Shown here piece by piece: positions 45,612 to 56,258 of a stretch of DNA of 64,000 nucleotides (positions within the stretch are counted from its first letter, which is position 1; every line of letters begins with the position of its first letter). Below the pieces are notes generated by a model. It saw nothing but the letters and a program-made list of their open reading frames with translations. It did not search any database and was not told the DNA's origin. The stretch spans positions 379,479,633 to 379,543,632 of the forward strand of contig NC_053039.3 of assembly GCF_002575655.3 (NCBI RefSeq). Direction: 5' to 3'. A program made the translations under genes and the position numbers. This DNA comes from Aegilops tauschii subsp. strangulata (taxonomy: Eukaryota; Streptophyta; Magnoliopsida; Poales; Poaceae).

Positions 45612-46808
45612 GGTATTTTATTTCCCTCCCTGGTGCTTGATCCGTTGGCGTGATCGATCGTGGTGTGACGGCGTGCTCGTGTAGTGCTTCTTCCGCGGAA
45701 GACATACTAGTTGTGTGCTCGATTTTCATCTGCTTTTTCTTCTTCTCTTTAGATGTTCTTATTATCCGTGAGTTGCCGCCATGATTCTGCTCGTGCTACT
45801 ACAAGAGTACAAGACCACGCATGAGAGGTTTCATGCCATCTTGAGCTCCCCAGACATTGATGTTCTTTTGGTCGATCCGGCGACCGGCGAGTGAAACCTT
45901 GGAGCGAACTTGCTCCATGCCGTGTTAACGGACGAGCGTATTTTGTGAATTCTCGTCGACAACATGTTTTGAGTGACATGTTCCTAGTCCTACAAAGTCA
46001 ATTTGTGGTTGGAGCCAAGTCTCAAATATCTATGGCGTCTTCGTCAGATCCTGTAAACAAATGCAACGACGACGGGTCCGTTGCTTGAACGGCGCGCGAG
46101 CTTTCATTCATTTCTTGGGACTTCAGCTGTCGGTGGATGCTTTGCCATCCCCGGCTCAAGCAGGTCAAACAACACAAACCACACATGAAAGTAAAAGTAG
46201 TGCAGGTGACAAGGAGTAGAATAAAGAGAGGAGGAAGGAGCGGTGAAAAAGCTTGGCCCGGGCTGATGCTGATGCATGGCGATCAACAGCGAAAGAAGAA
46301 GAGAAGTTACAGCACCTTCCATTTCGGGCTTTCGGCCTAATTATATCCCCCACATGGAGCGCTAAAGCTTAGCAGTGAGAGTGATACCGGCACGCTGGGC
46401 CTCCGCCGCTGCCGCTGGCCCACTACGCACGGGGCTCTAGGCGTAGCCCAAACATCTTTTGGTGCAAGAGAGTGGTGCTCCTCTGGATTGGACGGTGCAC
46501 CGAGACGAGACGATTTAATGAACAGCAGTCAGCAATCATGTGTCGGCCGAGCAATCTCGTGAACGGTCGAGCAGTTCCCGCGGTCCGGCCGAGGTTGCCG
46601 ACACGCGCGCGCCACCACCGCGACACCAGCGGCCGAGAAGAGCCATGCACGCCTAAAGAACGGCCACGGGCACGGCCACGGCAACGGCAACCCGCGCGCA
46701 CGCCGATCGGCAAGCCATCCGCACGCACGCGACGACGGCGAGCTAGTTCGTTAACCAACGCCTGCGCACCCACCCACCCACGTAACGCGCGCGCGCACCG
46801 GCGCAGTC
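45612..46808. other. Intergenic sequence between FLA and the first AGP-like peptide gene
   Basis: No repeat or gene recognised. Contains the FLA 3' region and, before the next gene, a GC-rich leader-like stretch with CCCACCCACCCACG and (GC)n (46,767-46,797). ATTATATCCC at 46,340 is a TATA-like sequence but lies 460 bases from the ATG. Confidence 0.45.
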
Positions 46809-47030
46809 ATGGCTCGCACGACGCTGCTCCTAGCCGCGCTCCTCCTTGCCGCCGTGGCCGTGGCGCCGCTGGTCAGGGCCGAGAGCGCCGCCGACGCCCC
46901 CGCCCCTGCCGACGCGCCGGCTGCAGACGGCCCGGCGGCCGACTCCATCGACGAGTCCGCCTACGCGCCGGCCGTGGAGGTCAACAGCTTGGCCGACACG
47001 CTGTCGCCGGCGCCTGCCCCCGACGCCTGA
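46809..47030 (+). CDS. Short secreted AGP-like peptide (73 aa), copy 1
   Basis: Signal peptide MARTTLLLAALLLAAVAVAP with predicted cleavage after LVRA (residue 24). The mature part of 49 residues is almost entirely Ala, Pro, Asp, Ser and Glu, with AP/PA dipeptides (DAPAPADAPAADGPA near the start, LSPAPAPDA at the end), the usual sites for Pro hydroxylation and arabinogalactan addition. There is no hydrophobic C-terminal tail, so unlike classical AG peptides it would not be GPI-anchored. Start context GTCATGGCT is good. Its signal peptide resembles those of the genes at 53,016 and 56,016. Family placement is by composition. Confidence 0.8.
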   Translation: MARTTLLLAALLLAAVAVAPLVRAESAADAPAPADAPAADGPAADSIDESAYAPAVEVNSLADTLSPAPAPDA

Positions 47031-47109
47031 ATGGATGATGACGTGTACAGTTGCAAGGATCTGTATTCCTTTTCCTAAGTAAATCATTCATGGTTGGATT
47101 TTTGGTTTT

Positions 47110-47330
47110 CCTAGGAAAGCTAGATGGATCATAGCAGTAGGAGTTGTTGCGGTGTCGTGGGCTTTGTGGAAATCTAGAAATAAAGCATTTTTTTCAAAAT
47201 ATTTATCCCTGCGATCCTTCAAGCATTATTACGCAATCTGCTTATTGGCCAAAATTCTGAATACAGAAATGAGAACAACGCGGGGTACAAGTCAAAGGAG
47301 CAAGGCTTCTGCTGCAAGTGTTAACTGAGA
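47110..47330 (+). pseudogene. LINE-like remnant (post-RT region)
   Basis: A reading frame with AVSWALWKSRNKAFF (47,147-47,191) followed by LSLRSFKHYYAICLLAKIL resembles the segment after zf-RVT in plant LINE ORF2, ending at a TGA near 47,326. Flanking borders are not visible. It lies only about 80 bases downstream of the AGP-like stop codon. Confidence 0.5.
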
Positions 47331-47930
47331 TCTTCAACAAGCCCAGAAGCTGGGCTCCAAGCCTCCAATGGTCCTTCGCATTGCTGGTTAAGTTGTTCAT
47401 AGACGTTCAAGTTCTTAGTCTTCAGTTTGGTCTTTGTTGCCGCTGCTATGTAGATGTTACTTGTGACAATTCTCGTTTAGGTATAGCCGAGGTCTTATCA
47501 GCGTTCTTTCGCTACGTGGCCCGAGAGGCACATCTGTAAGAATGAAGTTAGTAATAGTTTGTTAGTGTGTGAGTTTGTTAGACAGTTTGGCTGGGATATG
47601 CAGGATGTTGCCGAAATCTGATCGCGGTGAACACTCGATGGTTGGTGTGTATTATCAAATTTCAAAAATGAAAATTTGGGGGAAACCTCTTAATTCAAGA
47701 AAAAGTATATCACTCATATTCTCTGAAAGAAATAAAAGTTGTACTGGTCATGTTGTAGACTTTAGTTTTTGCCTAGTTTTACTTTGGTATCGATTGACCA
47801 ATCTCACTTGTCGCCCATCGTGTTTCATTGGGCCCACACACCGCTCAAGCTCTTTCTTATCCCCTCACATGGAGCGCTTTCCTAGCCATTCGTTCCACCG
47901 CGTCTCTCTCTTCATGTGGCCAATATTCTA
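47331..47930. other. Unassigned intergenic sequence
   Basis: Possible continuation of the LINE-like remnant; no domain, RNA gene or terminal repeat recognised. Confidence 0.35.
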
Positions 47931-47934
47931 CCCT

Positions 47935-48810
47935 GCCCCAGTTGCATGTCCCTCACCATGCAACTCCACTCGACCCAATTACATGTTCATCATCGACACG
48001 TACCTTGCCCTCTGCCTTCGGACCCAATAGCAATGTCCATCCTCAACATACAATCTGCGCCCTCCCAAACTCGACCCAATTGCATGTCCATTTTTGACAT
48101 GCAACTTGCCCCAACGAACGGACCTAATTGTATGTCAAACCTTGAGACACAACTCCACCCGACCCAATTGTATATGTCCACCCTTAGCACAACTTGCCCT
48201 CCGACCCCGACATAGTTGCATATCTACCTTCGACACATAACTTGCTCCTGAGACGACCCAACTGCATGTCCATCCTCCACAAACAACTTGCCTCCTCCTC
48301 AATCCCAACACACAGTTGCATGATAAACCTTGACACATAACTCCATCCCGACCTAGCATTGGTATGCAACTTGCCCCAACCCGACCCAGTTGCATGTACA
48401 TATTCAACGTCCAACTTGCTTCTCCCCCTCACTCGGCCACGACCCAATTACATGTCAAACTTGACACACAACTCCGTTGATCCAGTTGCATGTCCAACCT
48501 ACACATACAACTTGCCCTGACCCAACTTGTCAAACCTTGACACACAACTCAACCAGACCCGATTGCGTGCAGTTTCGACATGTAACTTGCCCACCAACCC
48601 GACTCAGTTACATGTATGTACTCGACACGCAACTTGCCCCCCAACCTGGCGTAGCTGCATGCCCACACTCGACACACAACTTGGCCCTAATGCCGACCCA
48701 ATTGCATTTCAACACTCGACACTCAACATGCCCCTCAACCCAATCCAGTTGCCTGTGAACACTCACATGCAACTTTCCTCCTGACCCCGACCTAGTTGCA
48801 TGTACAGTAC
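47935..48810. repeat. Degenerate minisatellite, about 45-50 bp unit
   Basis: Roughly 18 diverged copies of a unit whose consensus contains CGACCCAATTGCATGTC, a variable stretch with TCGACAC, then CAACTTGCCCC. Open frames through it are repetitive by-products (Thr/His/Cys/Pro-rich). Some units have lost the middle part. No transposon ends identified. Confidence 0.85.
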
Positions 48811-48834
48811 GACTACAACTACAAACGCGGGCAA

Positions 48835-49320
48835 TTTGATCAGTTTTAAATATGTGAAACCTTTTTTAAATAACATTGAACATATTTTAAATGCACAACG
48901 AATTTTTTGAATACACGAGTAACAATTTTAAATACAAGTAAACATATCTTTTCAAATACGCGATACATATTTTTAAGTAACGTTCAACAAATTTTAATGG
49001 ATGATGAACACTTTTTAAATATTTGATAACATTTTCTAACGAACATTGTCAATTTTTGCACGACGATCATTATATCAATACTTTGGTGGATATTTTAAAT
49101 ACAATTTGATTTTTAAATACAAGACAAACATTTTTCTTATAATGATGATTTTTTAAATGCACATTGAACTTTTTAAAAAATACATGATGAACATTAAATT
49201 TACGATATTGTTTTAGGCCCATGGACATTTTTAAGTTTCATGGATACTTTTTAAAATTTTGAAAACATTTTAAATTTTTCATGATTTTTTTATTAACATT
49301 TTTAGTTGTGCACACAACAC
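48835..49320. repeat. AT-rich degenerate repeat tract
   Basis: Many imperfect copies of AACATTTTTTAAATAC-like words with ACATGATG or ACACGA linkers. It directly follows the minisatellite and ends next to the LTR-like repeat at 49,327. Probably part of the same unclassified element. Confidence 0.65.
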
Positions 49321-49326
49321 ATATGT

Positions 49327-51996
49327 TGAAAGATCGTGAATGTCGCCTAGGGGGGGGGGGGGGTGAATAGGCGCTTTAAAATAATTACGGTTGAGGCTTG
49401 AACAAATGCGGAATAAACCTAGCGGTTAATTTGTCAAGCACAAAACCTACAACAACTAGGCTCACCTATGTGCACCAACAACTTATGCTAAGCAAGAAAA
49501 ACTACTTAGGTGATAGCAAGATATATGACAAGAAACAATATGGCTATCACAAGGTAAAGTGTATAAGTAAAGGGCTCGGGTAAGAGATAACCGAGGCACG
49601 CGGAGACGACGATGTATCCCGAAGTTCACACCCTTGCGGATGCTAATCTCAGTTTGGAGCGGTGTGGAGGCACAATGCTCCCCAAGAAGCCACTAGGGCC
49701 ACCGTAATCTCCTCAAGCCCTCGCACAATGCAAGATGCCGTGATTCCACTAAGGGACCCTTGAGGGCGGTCACCGAACCCGTACAAATGGCAACCCTTGG
49801 GGGCGGTCACCGAACCTGTACACTTTGGCAACCCTTGGGGGCGGTCACCGGAACCCGTCAAATTGCTCGGGGCGATCTCCACAACCTAATTGGAGACCCC
49901 GACGCTTGCCCGGAGCTTTACACCACAATGATTGAGCTCCGAACACCACCAACCGTCTAGGGCGCCCAAGCACCCAAGAGGAACAAGCTCAAGGGTACCA
50001 AGCACCCAAGAGGAACAAGCTCAAGGGTACCAAGCACCCAAGAGTAATAAGCTTCTCAACTTGTAACTTCCACGTATCACCGTGGAGAACTCAAACCGAT
50101 GCACCAAATGCAATGGCAAGGGCACACAGAGTGCCCAAGTCCTTCTCTCTCAAATCCCACCAAAGCAACTAATGCTAGGGAGGAAATTGAGACGAAGAAC
50201 AAGAAGGAGAACACCAAGAACTCCAAGATCTAGATCCAAGGGGTTCCCCTCACATAGAGGAGAAAGTGATTGGTGGAAATGTGGATCTAGATCTCCTCTC
50301 TCTTTTCCCTCAAAAACTAGCAAGAATCCATGGAGGAATTGAGAGTTAGCAAGCTCGAAGAAGGTCAACAATGGGGGAAGAACACGAGCTCAAGAGATAA
50401 GGTTCATTGGGGAAGAAGACCCCCTTTTATAGGAGGGGGAAAATCCAACCGTTATGTGCTCAGCCCGCACACGAGCGGTACTACCGCTCCACGAGCGGTA
50501 CTACCGCTCGGGCGGAAGAAGCAGTGAAAAGGACCAACAAAACAAGAACCTTGGGGCGGCAGTACCGCCGATAAGCGGTACTACCGCTCGCCCCAGCGGT
50601 ACTACCGCTGGAGGAGCAGAACACAGGACAAAAGGAGGCAGGACAGAGCAGAGTACGGTGGCAGTAGTGCAGTAGCGGTACTACCGCTCGACCGGAGCGG
50701 TATACCGCTAATAGGCGGAACTACCGTGCCTTACTGCCGCGCGACTACCGCTGAACCCGACACGAAAAGAGCAGACCCAAAATCGAGGCGGTAGTAGAGC
50801 GGTACTGGAGCGGTACTACCGCTTGACGCTACAAGCGGTACTACCGCTGCCACCGCGGTACTACCGCTGGGAGAAAAACAGAACTGCCAAAACTTCTTCA
50901 TATGAGCTCCGAATTGAGCAAACTCAAGCTTGTTGGATACAAGACGACGAGTAGCATCAAAACAGCGACTAGTTATAGTAAGAAGAGGCAGGGGAGGTAT
51001 GCCAACAAATAGAGGAGTGAAACCTTCAACCGAGAAGAACCGGCATAACCTCCAACATCGAAAACATCATAGAAGATGCGAGTGAACTCCGTTTTCGATG
51101 AACTCGAGCTTGTCATCAAGATGACCATAAGCTCCAAAACTCACAAAGAGAAGAACCAAACAAGAACCAATAAAGATGATGCAAGGATGCAATGGTTTGA
51201 GCTCTCTACGAACGATACGATCAAGCTACTCATCGAGAGCCCCCCTTGATAGTACGGCAATCGATCCTATAACCCGGTCTCCCAGCTATCATCACGAGAC
51301 CGGTAAAATAGAAAACCTATCAAGAGCAAACCTTTGCCTTGCACATGGTCCACTTGAGCTAGATGATGACGATCTTGACTCCCTCAAGATGAACCACCTT
51401 TCTTGATTGCGTTGGCTCGATGAAGACTAGTTGATTGCTCCCTCATACTCACAAGTCCATTGTCACCACAATGGCTTCAAGCATTTGATCTCTTCGTGAT
51501 GCTTTACTTGAACTTGCGCGCTTCACTTGAACTTGCACACCGCAACCTAACCCCACAAAGAACTCTCACGAAGACCATGGGTTAGTACACAAAGCGTAAT
51601 TGACAATGCTTACCATACCATGGGATCGCTTGATCCCTCAGTACATCTTGTGCGCTTTGTGTGTTGATCAACTTGATTCACTCTTGACCTAGTCTTGATC
51701 AACCTTGATTCTTTCCAACTCTCTTCATTTGGATGATGTCTTGAAGGTAAACATGAATGATCACACAATCTTCTTCTTCAAGACATGCTTGCAATAAGCT
51801 CAACTCTCACATGACCAATCTTTGGATAATTCCTTAATAACACCTTGGTCACCACATAAACTCCTTGAAACCAACACATGGACTTCAAGAAATGCCTATG
51901 GACAAATCCTTCAAATATAACTCAAGGCACCCATTAGTCCATAGAGATTGTCATCAATTACCAAAACCAAACATGGGGGCACCGCATGTTCTTTCA
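49327..51996. mobile_element. LTR-like dispersed repeat, probable solo LTR (2.67 kb)
   Basis: Begins TGAAAGATCGTG and ends TTCTTTCA, with TGAAAGA/TCTTTCA inverted ends and flanking 5-bp sequences TATGT (49,322-49,326) and CATGT (51,997-52,001) matching at 4 of 5 bases. The content is a familiar high-copy Triticeae repeat without coding capacity. It contains a G run (49,351-49,364), three copies of a GGGCGGTCACCGAACCCGTA unit (49,767-49,860), three copies of a CAAGCACCCAAGAGGAACAA unit (49,968-50,055) and the palindrome array below. TG...CA ends and a single block suggest a solo LTR; the family is not named. Confidence 0.6.
50470..50875. repeat. Array of AGCGGTACTACCGCT palindromes
   Basis: About ten to twelve copies of a 15-base near-perfect palindrome, several degenerate, spaced 20-90 bases apart. 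Each can form a 7-bp stem, and any two can pair with each other. It lies within the LTR-like repeat. Confidence 0.9.
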
Positions 51997-52241
51997 CATG
52001 TTTTGTGTATCCTTTTTATAGAACAAAAACTTGCAATCTCCCATTCAAAATAGAACAACAACTTGCCTATCAAAAAGAAAACAACGTGGTGCAACATTTT
52101 TTTCTCTCTGTGTGTGTATTGTGCATGGGAATTTTTATAATGACTTTTGCCCCCCCCCCCCCCCAATTTTTTACCATACACTTTACTTGCCCAGCGTGTG
52201 AATACTTTTTTCTTGTGCAACAACAACAACATTGACAATAA

Positions 52242-52607
52242 GGGCATCCCCAATGTCATGATGTCAAATTTGTGATGTGGCCAGAACTTTGCCATCGATG
52301 TCAAATAGCCCATTTCTCCACAGTGTACTGTTTCTCATATTGTGTACAACATCCTCACAGTAAGACCCCCGCAAAAATATAATGCTTTAGAAAATTGCTA
52401 CATGTATGCCAACCCCACATGGTTCGTGTAGTTTGGTGAGATCCATATAGTATTTTATTGTCTTGGGAAGTTTGGCACCGAAGCACGAAGAAAGCTTCGG
52501 TTCATATTGGTTTGCGTACGGCACTAGTCTCCACAATGTATGATGACGCTGTGAGGAACCGAAACTCAATTTGGCAATGCTATTTGGCACACACATTGTG
52601 GGTGCCC
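52242..52607. mobile_element. Tourist/PIF-Harbinger MITE (366 bp)
   Basis: Termini GGGCATCCCCAATGT and (reverse complement) GGGCACCCACAATGT, flanked by TAA on both sides (52,239-52,241 and 52,608-52,610), the 3-bp target typical of Tourist elements. No coding capacity. It ends about 400 bases before the second AGP-like gene. Confidence 0.82.
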
Positions 52608-52682
52608 TAACAACGACAATAGCCCAGGCCCAATAGAAGGTTGTCGGGGTGTCGGCCTGTGGTGTGCTGGAGAGGGCCCGGC

Positions 52683-52825
52683 AAAACAAAACAGTGTCAA
52701 AACAAAGAAGACAACAAAAACAAGTGGCGACAACAAACACCAAAACATCCATCCAGCGGCTGGAACAGGATCTGAACCCGTCCCGCGGCTACCTACAACT
52801 GCGCGCCACCACTGCGCCGTAGCCA
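52683..52825 (-). mobile_element. Probable tRNA-derived SINE
   Basis: On the - strand a Pol III A-box-like GGCGCAGTGG (about 52,815-52,806) is followed about 40 bases later by a B-box-like GGTTCAGATCC (about 52,775-52,765), then a T-rich tail with TTGTTTTT and TTTGTTTTG words. Order, spacing and tail fit a plant SINE. No target duplication confirmed. Confidence 0.5.
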
Positions 52826-53015
52826 CCGCCCAGAACCACGCGCGACGCAACGTCCAGGCAGCCCCGCCCAGAAATAGCCACCTCCGGCAGCTACATAACA
52901 CCGCCCCGTCGCCTCTCCCCACGCCACATCCACAGCGAACCAAGCCTCAGAGATCACTACGCACAGCAGCAGCACCAGCACCGCCAGGAAGTGCAGTAGT
53001 CGACGCAGCTGAGCC

Positions 53016-53258
53016 ATGGCCCGCCGCACGGCCCTCATCCTCGCCGCGCTCCTCCTCGTCGCCCTGGCCGTCGCGCCGTTGGCCAACGCCAAGAAGGCCG
53101 CCAAGGACAAGGAGGAGAAGGCCTCCGACGCCCCCTCGGCCGACGCGCCGGCCGCCGACTCGCCCGCGGAGGGGCCCTCCGATGGACCGGCGGCTGCCCC
53201 CGGGCCTGAGGGCATCGCCGGCCTCTCGCCCGACAACGACGACAACGACGACAAGTGA
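53016..53258 (+). CDS. Short secreted AGP-like peptide (80 aa), copy 2
   Basis: Signal peptide MARRTALILAALLLVALAVA with cleavage after PLANA (residue 25). The mature part is a Lys/Glu stretch (KKAAKDKEEKAS), then an Ala/Pro/Ser/Asp region with APSADAPAADSPAEGP and AAAPGPEG, and an Asp/Asn tail (DNDDNDDK). No GPI signal. The MAR-T-type start and the LAALLL-VAP core are shared with copy 1. The Lys-rich insert makes it resemble a short Lys-rich AGP. A TATA-like CTACATAAC lies at 52,891. A MITE and a probable SINE lie within 350-770 bases upstream and may contribute regulatory sequence. Confidence 0.8.
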   Translation: MARRTALILAALLLVALAVAPLANAKKAAKDKEEKASDAPSADAPAADSPAEGPSDGPAAAPGPEGIAGLSPDNDDNDDK

Positions 53259-54779
53259 ACCCGAGTGCATGCCCTTCTGGAAGGATCCGTTCGATGCTGA
53301 CCAGATCGTCCGCATGGATTTTAGTTTCGAGACAATAATAATACTACTACGTATAGGCCTGTTGCCCTGCTAGGAGGATGCCGTCGTAATTCAAATTTTT
53401 GTTTTTCCGTCTTTTCAAGTGTTATTATGAGCCGTGTTATTTGTCGTGTTCCTTAATTCGTGTTATTTGTAATAACAGTATTTATCGAATCAAATATTTC
53501 CGTGTTAGCATATATATGGCTCCCTCCAGTTTGCAAATCATTTTTTATTTTTTATGTAACACACATTCTCATATGCCCTAATTGAACGCAACAATAATTC
53601 AGTGAAAATGCTATCTGGTGAACGTTTGTCAGAAGCCCAATCCTGACGAACGCCCGATCTAAATGATGGTGGCAGTTTCCTGCACAAAAACTGCCGTTAA
53701 TTAAACAAACTGCATTGGAAGTTTTGCAAAAATGCCACTCCTCCTACCATGACTGCTAGCCACGCCTTTCACAAATGCCATCTTGGCTGGAAATGGCTCT
53801 TGGCTATCGCAGTCCTAATTTAGGGTGTTACGCCATAAACAAATAGCCATCGAAACAACTTCTAGCAAATCCAAGAAAGAAAGAAGAGGATTACTACACG
53901 TGAAAGAAATTATACTCCATAATCCCATATATAGACGTACAAAATCTTAAAATCACACTTGGAATGTTCCAAGTCATAAAAAAAACATGAGACACATAAA
54001 ATTAGAGACAGTTTTGCCATTACCATACTCCACATCCTTTTTTATTCAAAAAATCTGCATATGTGTTTTGAGGGACCATAATTCTGTAAAAAAGTGTACT
54101 AAAGGCTTGTGTAGGTATTTAATTTGGAGGATAGTTGATGGTTAGTTGTTTGATTTGTAGCATTTGTAGCCCAGTGTAATTGTTCGGCTGCACTCATACC
54201 CTTGAAAATAACCCTTACATTTTTCAAGCTTTAAAAAACTTGTGTGTGCTTCCCGATAATGCAAAAAATTCAGTGCCCTATGTTACATTGTATTGCAGAT
54301 TTTATCCCCAAGGGCTTTGTTATACTAGTGTAATCTGTGCTTGAATATAATATATGGCACCGCTGGCGTCTTTTCTTGGTCGAAAGAAAAAGGCACGATA
54401 TTCTAATCTTATATTCTAGGCTCCAATGTATTATTCACATATATGGGCTCTGAGTACAATCGGCTTTAATCTTGAAATTCTAGATGATAAACCCGACATA
54501 CATGTGGTAGTTTTTCTTTTTACAATTTTACAAAGAGAAGTCCATATAAATTCATGTGCCACATATGTCTTTTGGTGCTTCTTTCTGTTTCTCTTGATGA
54601 TCTTGTTTCCTTTTTAGAAGCCTTACTAATAATTTGTTGTGATTCTGATTTTCATCGTACTTCTTTAGTGTTATATATGGATACATGTCACGGCTTTTTA
54701 CTGGTACCGACCTCCCAGTAAGATGAAGTTATCCTTATTGCAACAATTAAGTTACAAGCTTTTCTTTTTTACTTAATAC
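53259..54779. other. Intergenic sequence, no gene recognised
   Basis: Mostly AT-rich. CTCCCTCCA at 53,521 resembles one Stowaway end, but no partner end or full element is visible. Short open frames have no family resemblance. Confidence 0.4.
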
Positions 54780-55150
54780 TAGATGATATGAGTAGGAATT
54801 TTAAATTACTAATATATGAACTAAAATACATATGAGTCACTATATGTAATTTATCGATTTGAGTCTTTTCCCGTGCATATTTACATGTTGAGGTGAACAT
54901 TTCTCATTGCATGTTCAAGTGGCATGTGTGCATGGTGAGAAAAATAGGTTAGTAGAGGCTAAATACTAGATATAATATAAATTAATAATATAAGAACTAA
55001 AATTTATAATACATATGTTTTAGTATATACAATTATTTAGCAAAATCTTTTTCCATGCATATTTGCATGTTGTGGTGAGTCTTTTTCGTGCATGTTGGCA
55101 TCCTCATATAGCATGTGTACCATGTTGTGAAAAATAGGTTAGTGGAGGCT
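54780..55150. repeat. Diverged tandem duplication, two units of about 185 bp
   Basis: Unit 1 (about 54,780-54,965) and unit 2 (about 54,966-55,150) share, in order, TACTAGAT, AATATA.GAACTAAAAT, a TTTTCC.TGCATATTT.CATGTTG phrase, GCATGT..CATG and GAAAAATAGGTTAGT.GAGGCTAA. Divergence is substantial, so the duplication is old. No coding. Confidence 0.7.
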
Positions 55151-55918
55151 AATTATTTAGATATAGAAGATAACTACTTGGGGTGGATTCAGTAATTTCT
55201 TGCCACATAATAATTAAACATGTCATCTTTAAACCGAATGAGCTTAAAGTCGGGCGCAACTCCATGTGCATTTGTAGACCGAGAAATGCCCAAATAATTA
55301 GTTGCACAGTTCTACGACTAAGCGTGCTTGGTTCACCGACTATTTCTGAATGAGATAGGGATAGCCATCTTGTGGTTGATCATGTTTGGCTCAGAGCACC
55401 AAGATTTTGGAATGTTCCGTGAGATAAAAAAAATAAACAATTAGAATTATCAATTCCTAACTGTGAATTTCTCGGTCCGGGTTAAAAGCAATGGAATAGG
55501 GATACGGAGCGAGATGATGCCCACAATAGTCGAGTAATGCTACATTTACGGACTTATATTTACATAAAAAAATTACGGGTTGAGGTGGTTGGCTTGAAAA
55601 TCAGGGAGGATCGAACAGTGAAAGTCAGGAGAGATTAGTGGATAGAGAGGACACGTATGCTCGTAGTGCCCTAACATTCTGCACGACCACAACTAAAGAA
55701 GTAAAGATGCATGCTACGCTACGTAGCACAAGAGGCTTGGGATGTCCAAGAAATGGTCAAGCGATTATAGCACGCAAGAAGAACCACACCAGGGCACATG
55801 TCCACGCGATCACCAACCAATGTCAAGCATGCAAGCCACTTGCTGGCGCGCGGCCACCCGCCATCACCATGGCCGCGCGCTGCGGCGGACCTTGCCCTTC
55901 CCTTCCCGCCCTTGCTCA
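55151..55918. other. Promoter-proximal sequence of the third AGP-like gene
   Basis: No repeat recognised. The frame upstream of the start codon is open back to 55,638, but that stretch precedes the TATA box and is unlikely to be translated. Confidence 0.4.
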
Positions 55919-55926
55919 TATATATA
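55919..55926 (+). promoter_or_regulatory. TATA box of AGP-like copy 3
   Basis: TATATATA in TCATATATATACGCCCGCC, 97 bases before the ATG at 56,016. It predicts a GC-rich leader of about 65 bases. Confidence 0.75.
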
Positions 55927-56015
55927 CGCCCGCCCACGCTCCAGCACGGTGCACCGTCCTCTCCCGTCCCCGCACTGCCAGCAACTCGAGCACTCGACTA
56001 CCGCACGCCCTGGCC

Positions 56016-56258
56016 ATGTCTCGCGCGCTCGCCCTCGCGGCCCTCCTGCTGCTCGCCGCCCTCGCCGCGGCGCCGCTCGCCTCCGCGGACAGCAGCGCGG
56101 AGTCCGTCCCCTTCGCCAAGGAGGTCGCCAGCGGCGCCGAGGCGGCCAAGAACGCCGGCACGCAGGCCGCCTCCGCGGTCGCCGGGGGCGCCACCCCGCC
56201 AGTGGACCCCGACCCGTCCAGCGCCATCAAGGCCGACCCCGCGCCCGCCAGGCGCTGA
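56016..56258 (+). CDS. Short secreted AGP-like/Ala-rich peptide (80 aa), copy 3
   Basis: Signal peptide MSRALALAALLLLAALAAAP with cleavage after LASA (residue 24). The mature part is Ala-rich (AKEVASGAEAAKNAGTQAAS), followed by TPPVDPDPSS and a basic APARR end. It has fewer AP/PA repeats than copies 1 and 2, and no GPI signal. The start codon is chosen downstream of a strong TATA box in GGCCATGTCT context. Similar signal peptide, size and position suggest it belongs to the same local family, but the mature region has diverged; it could be another class of small secreted protein. Confidence 0.75.
   Translation: MSRALALAALLLLAALAAAPLASADSSAESVPFAKEVASGAEAAKNAGTQAASAVAGGATPPVDPDPSSAIKADPAPARR

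Noticed and set aside
44768..45640. Arg/Gly-rich 290-residue frame and a 221-residue antisense frame over the FLA gene
   Set aside because: Shadows of the FLA coding sequence caused by GC-rich third positions; only the FLA frame has a signal peptide and FAS1 domain.
47569..48784. Thr/His/Cys-rich frames of 60-150 residues
   Set aside because: Products of the 45-50-bp minisatellite; both strands are open with repetitive content.
50465..50875. CRISPR-like array
   Set aside because: Repeats are palindromic, irregularly spaced and degenerate, in a plant repeat; there are no unique uniform spacers and the genome is eukaryotic.
52751..52825. A functional tRNA gene on the - strand
   Set aside because: A- and B-box-like motifs are present, but no cloverleaf or anticodon arm can be formed convincingly and a T-rich tail follows, so a SINE is more likely.
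53515..53580. A Stowaway MITE
   Set aside because: Only one CTCCCTCC-like end was found, with no partner terminus and no clear TA duplication.
55638..56015. Extended N-terminus giving a 206-residue protein for AGP-like copy 3
   Set aside because: The TATA box at 55,919 lies inside the extension, and the ATG at 56,016 begins a clean signal peptide.
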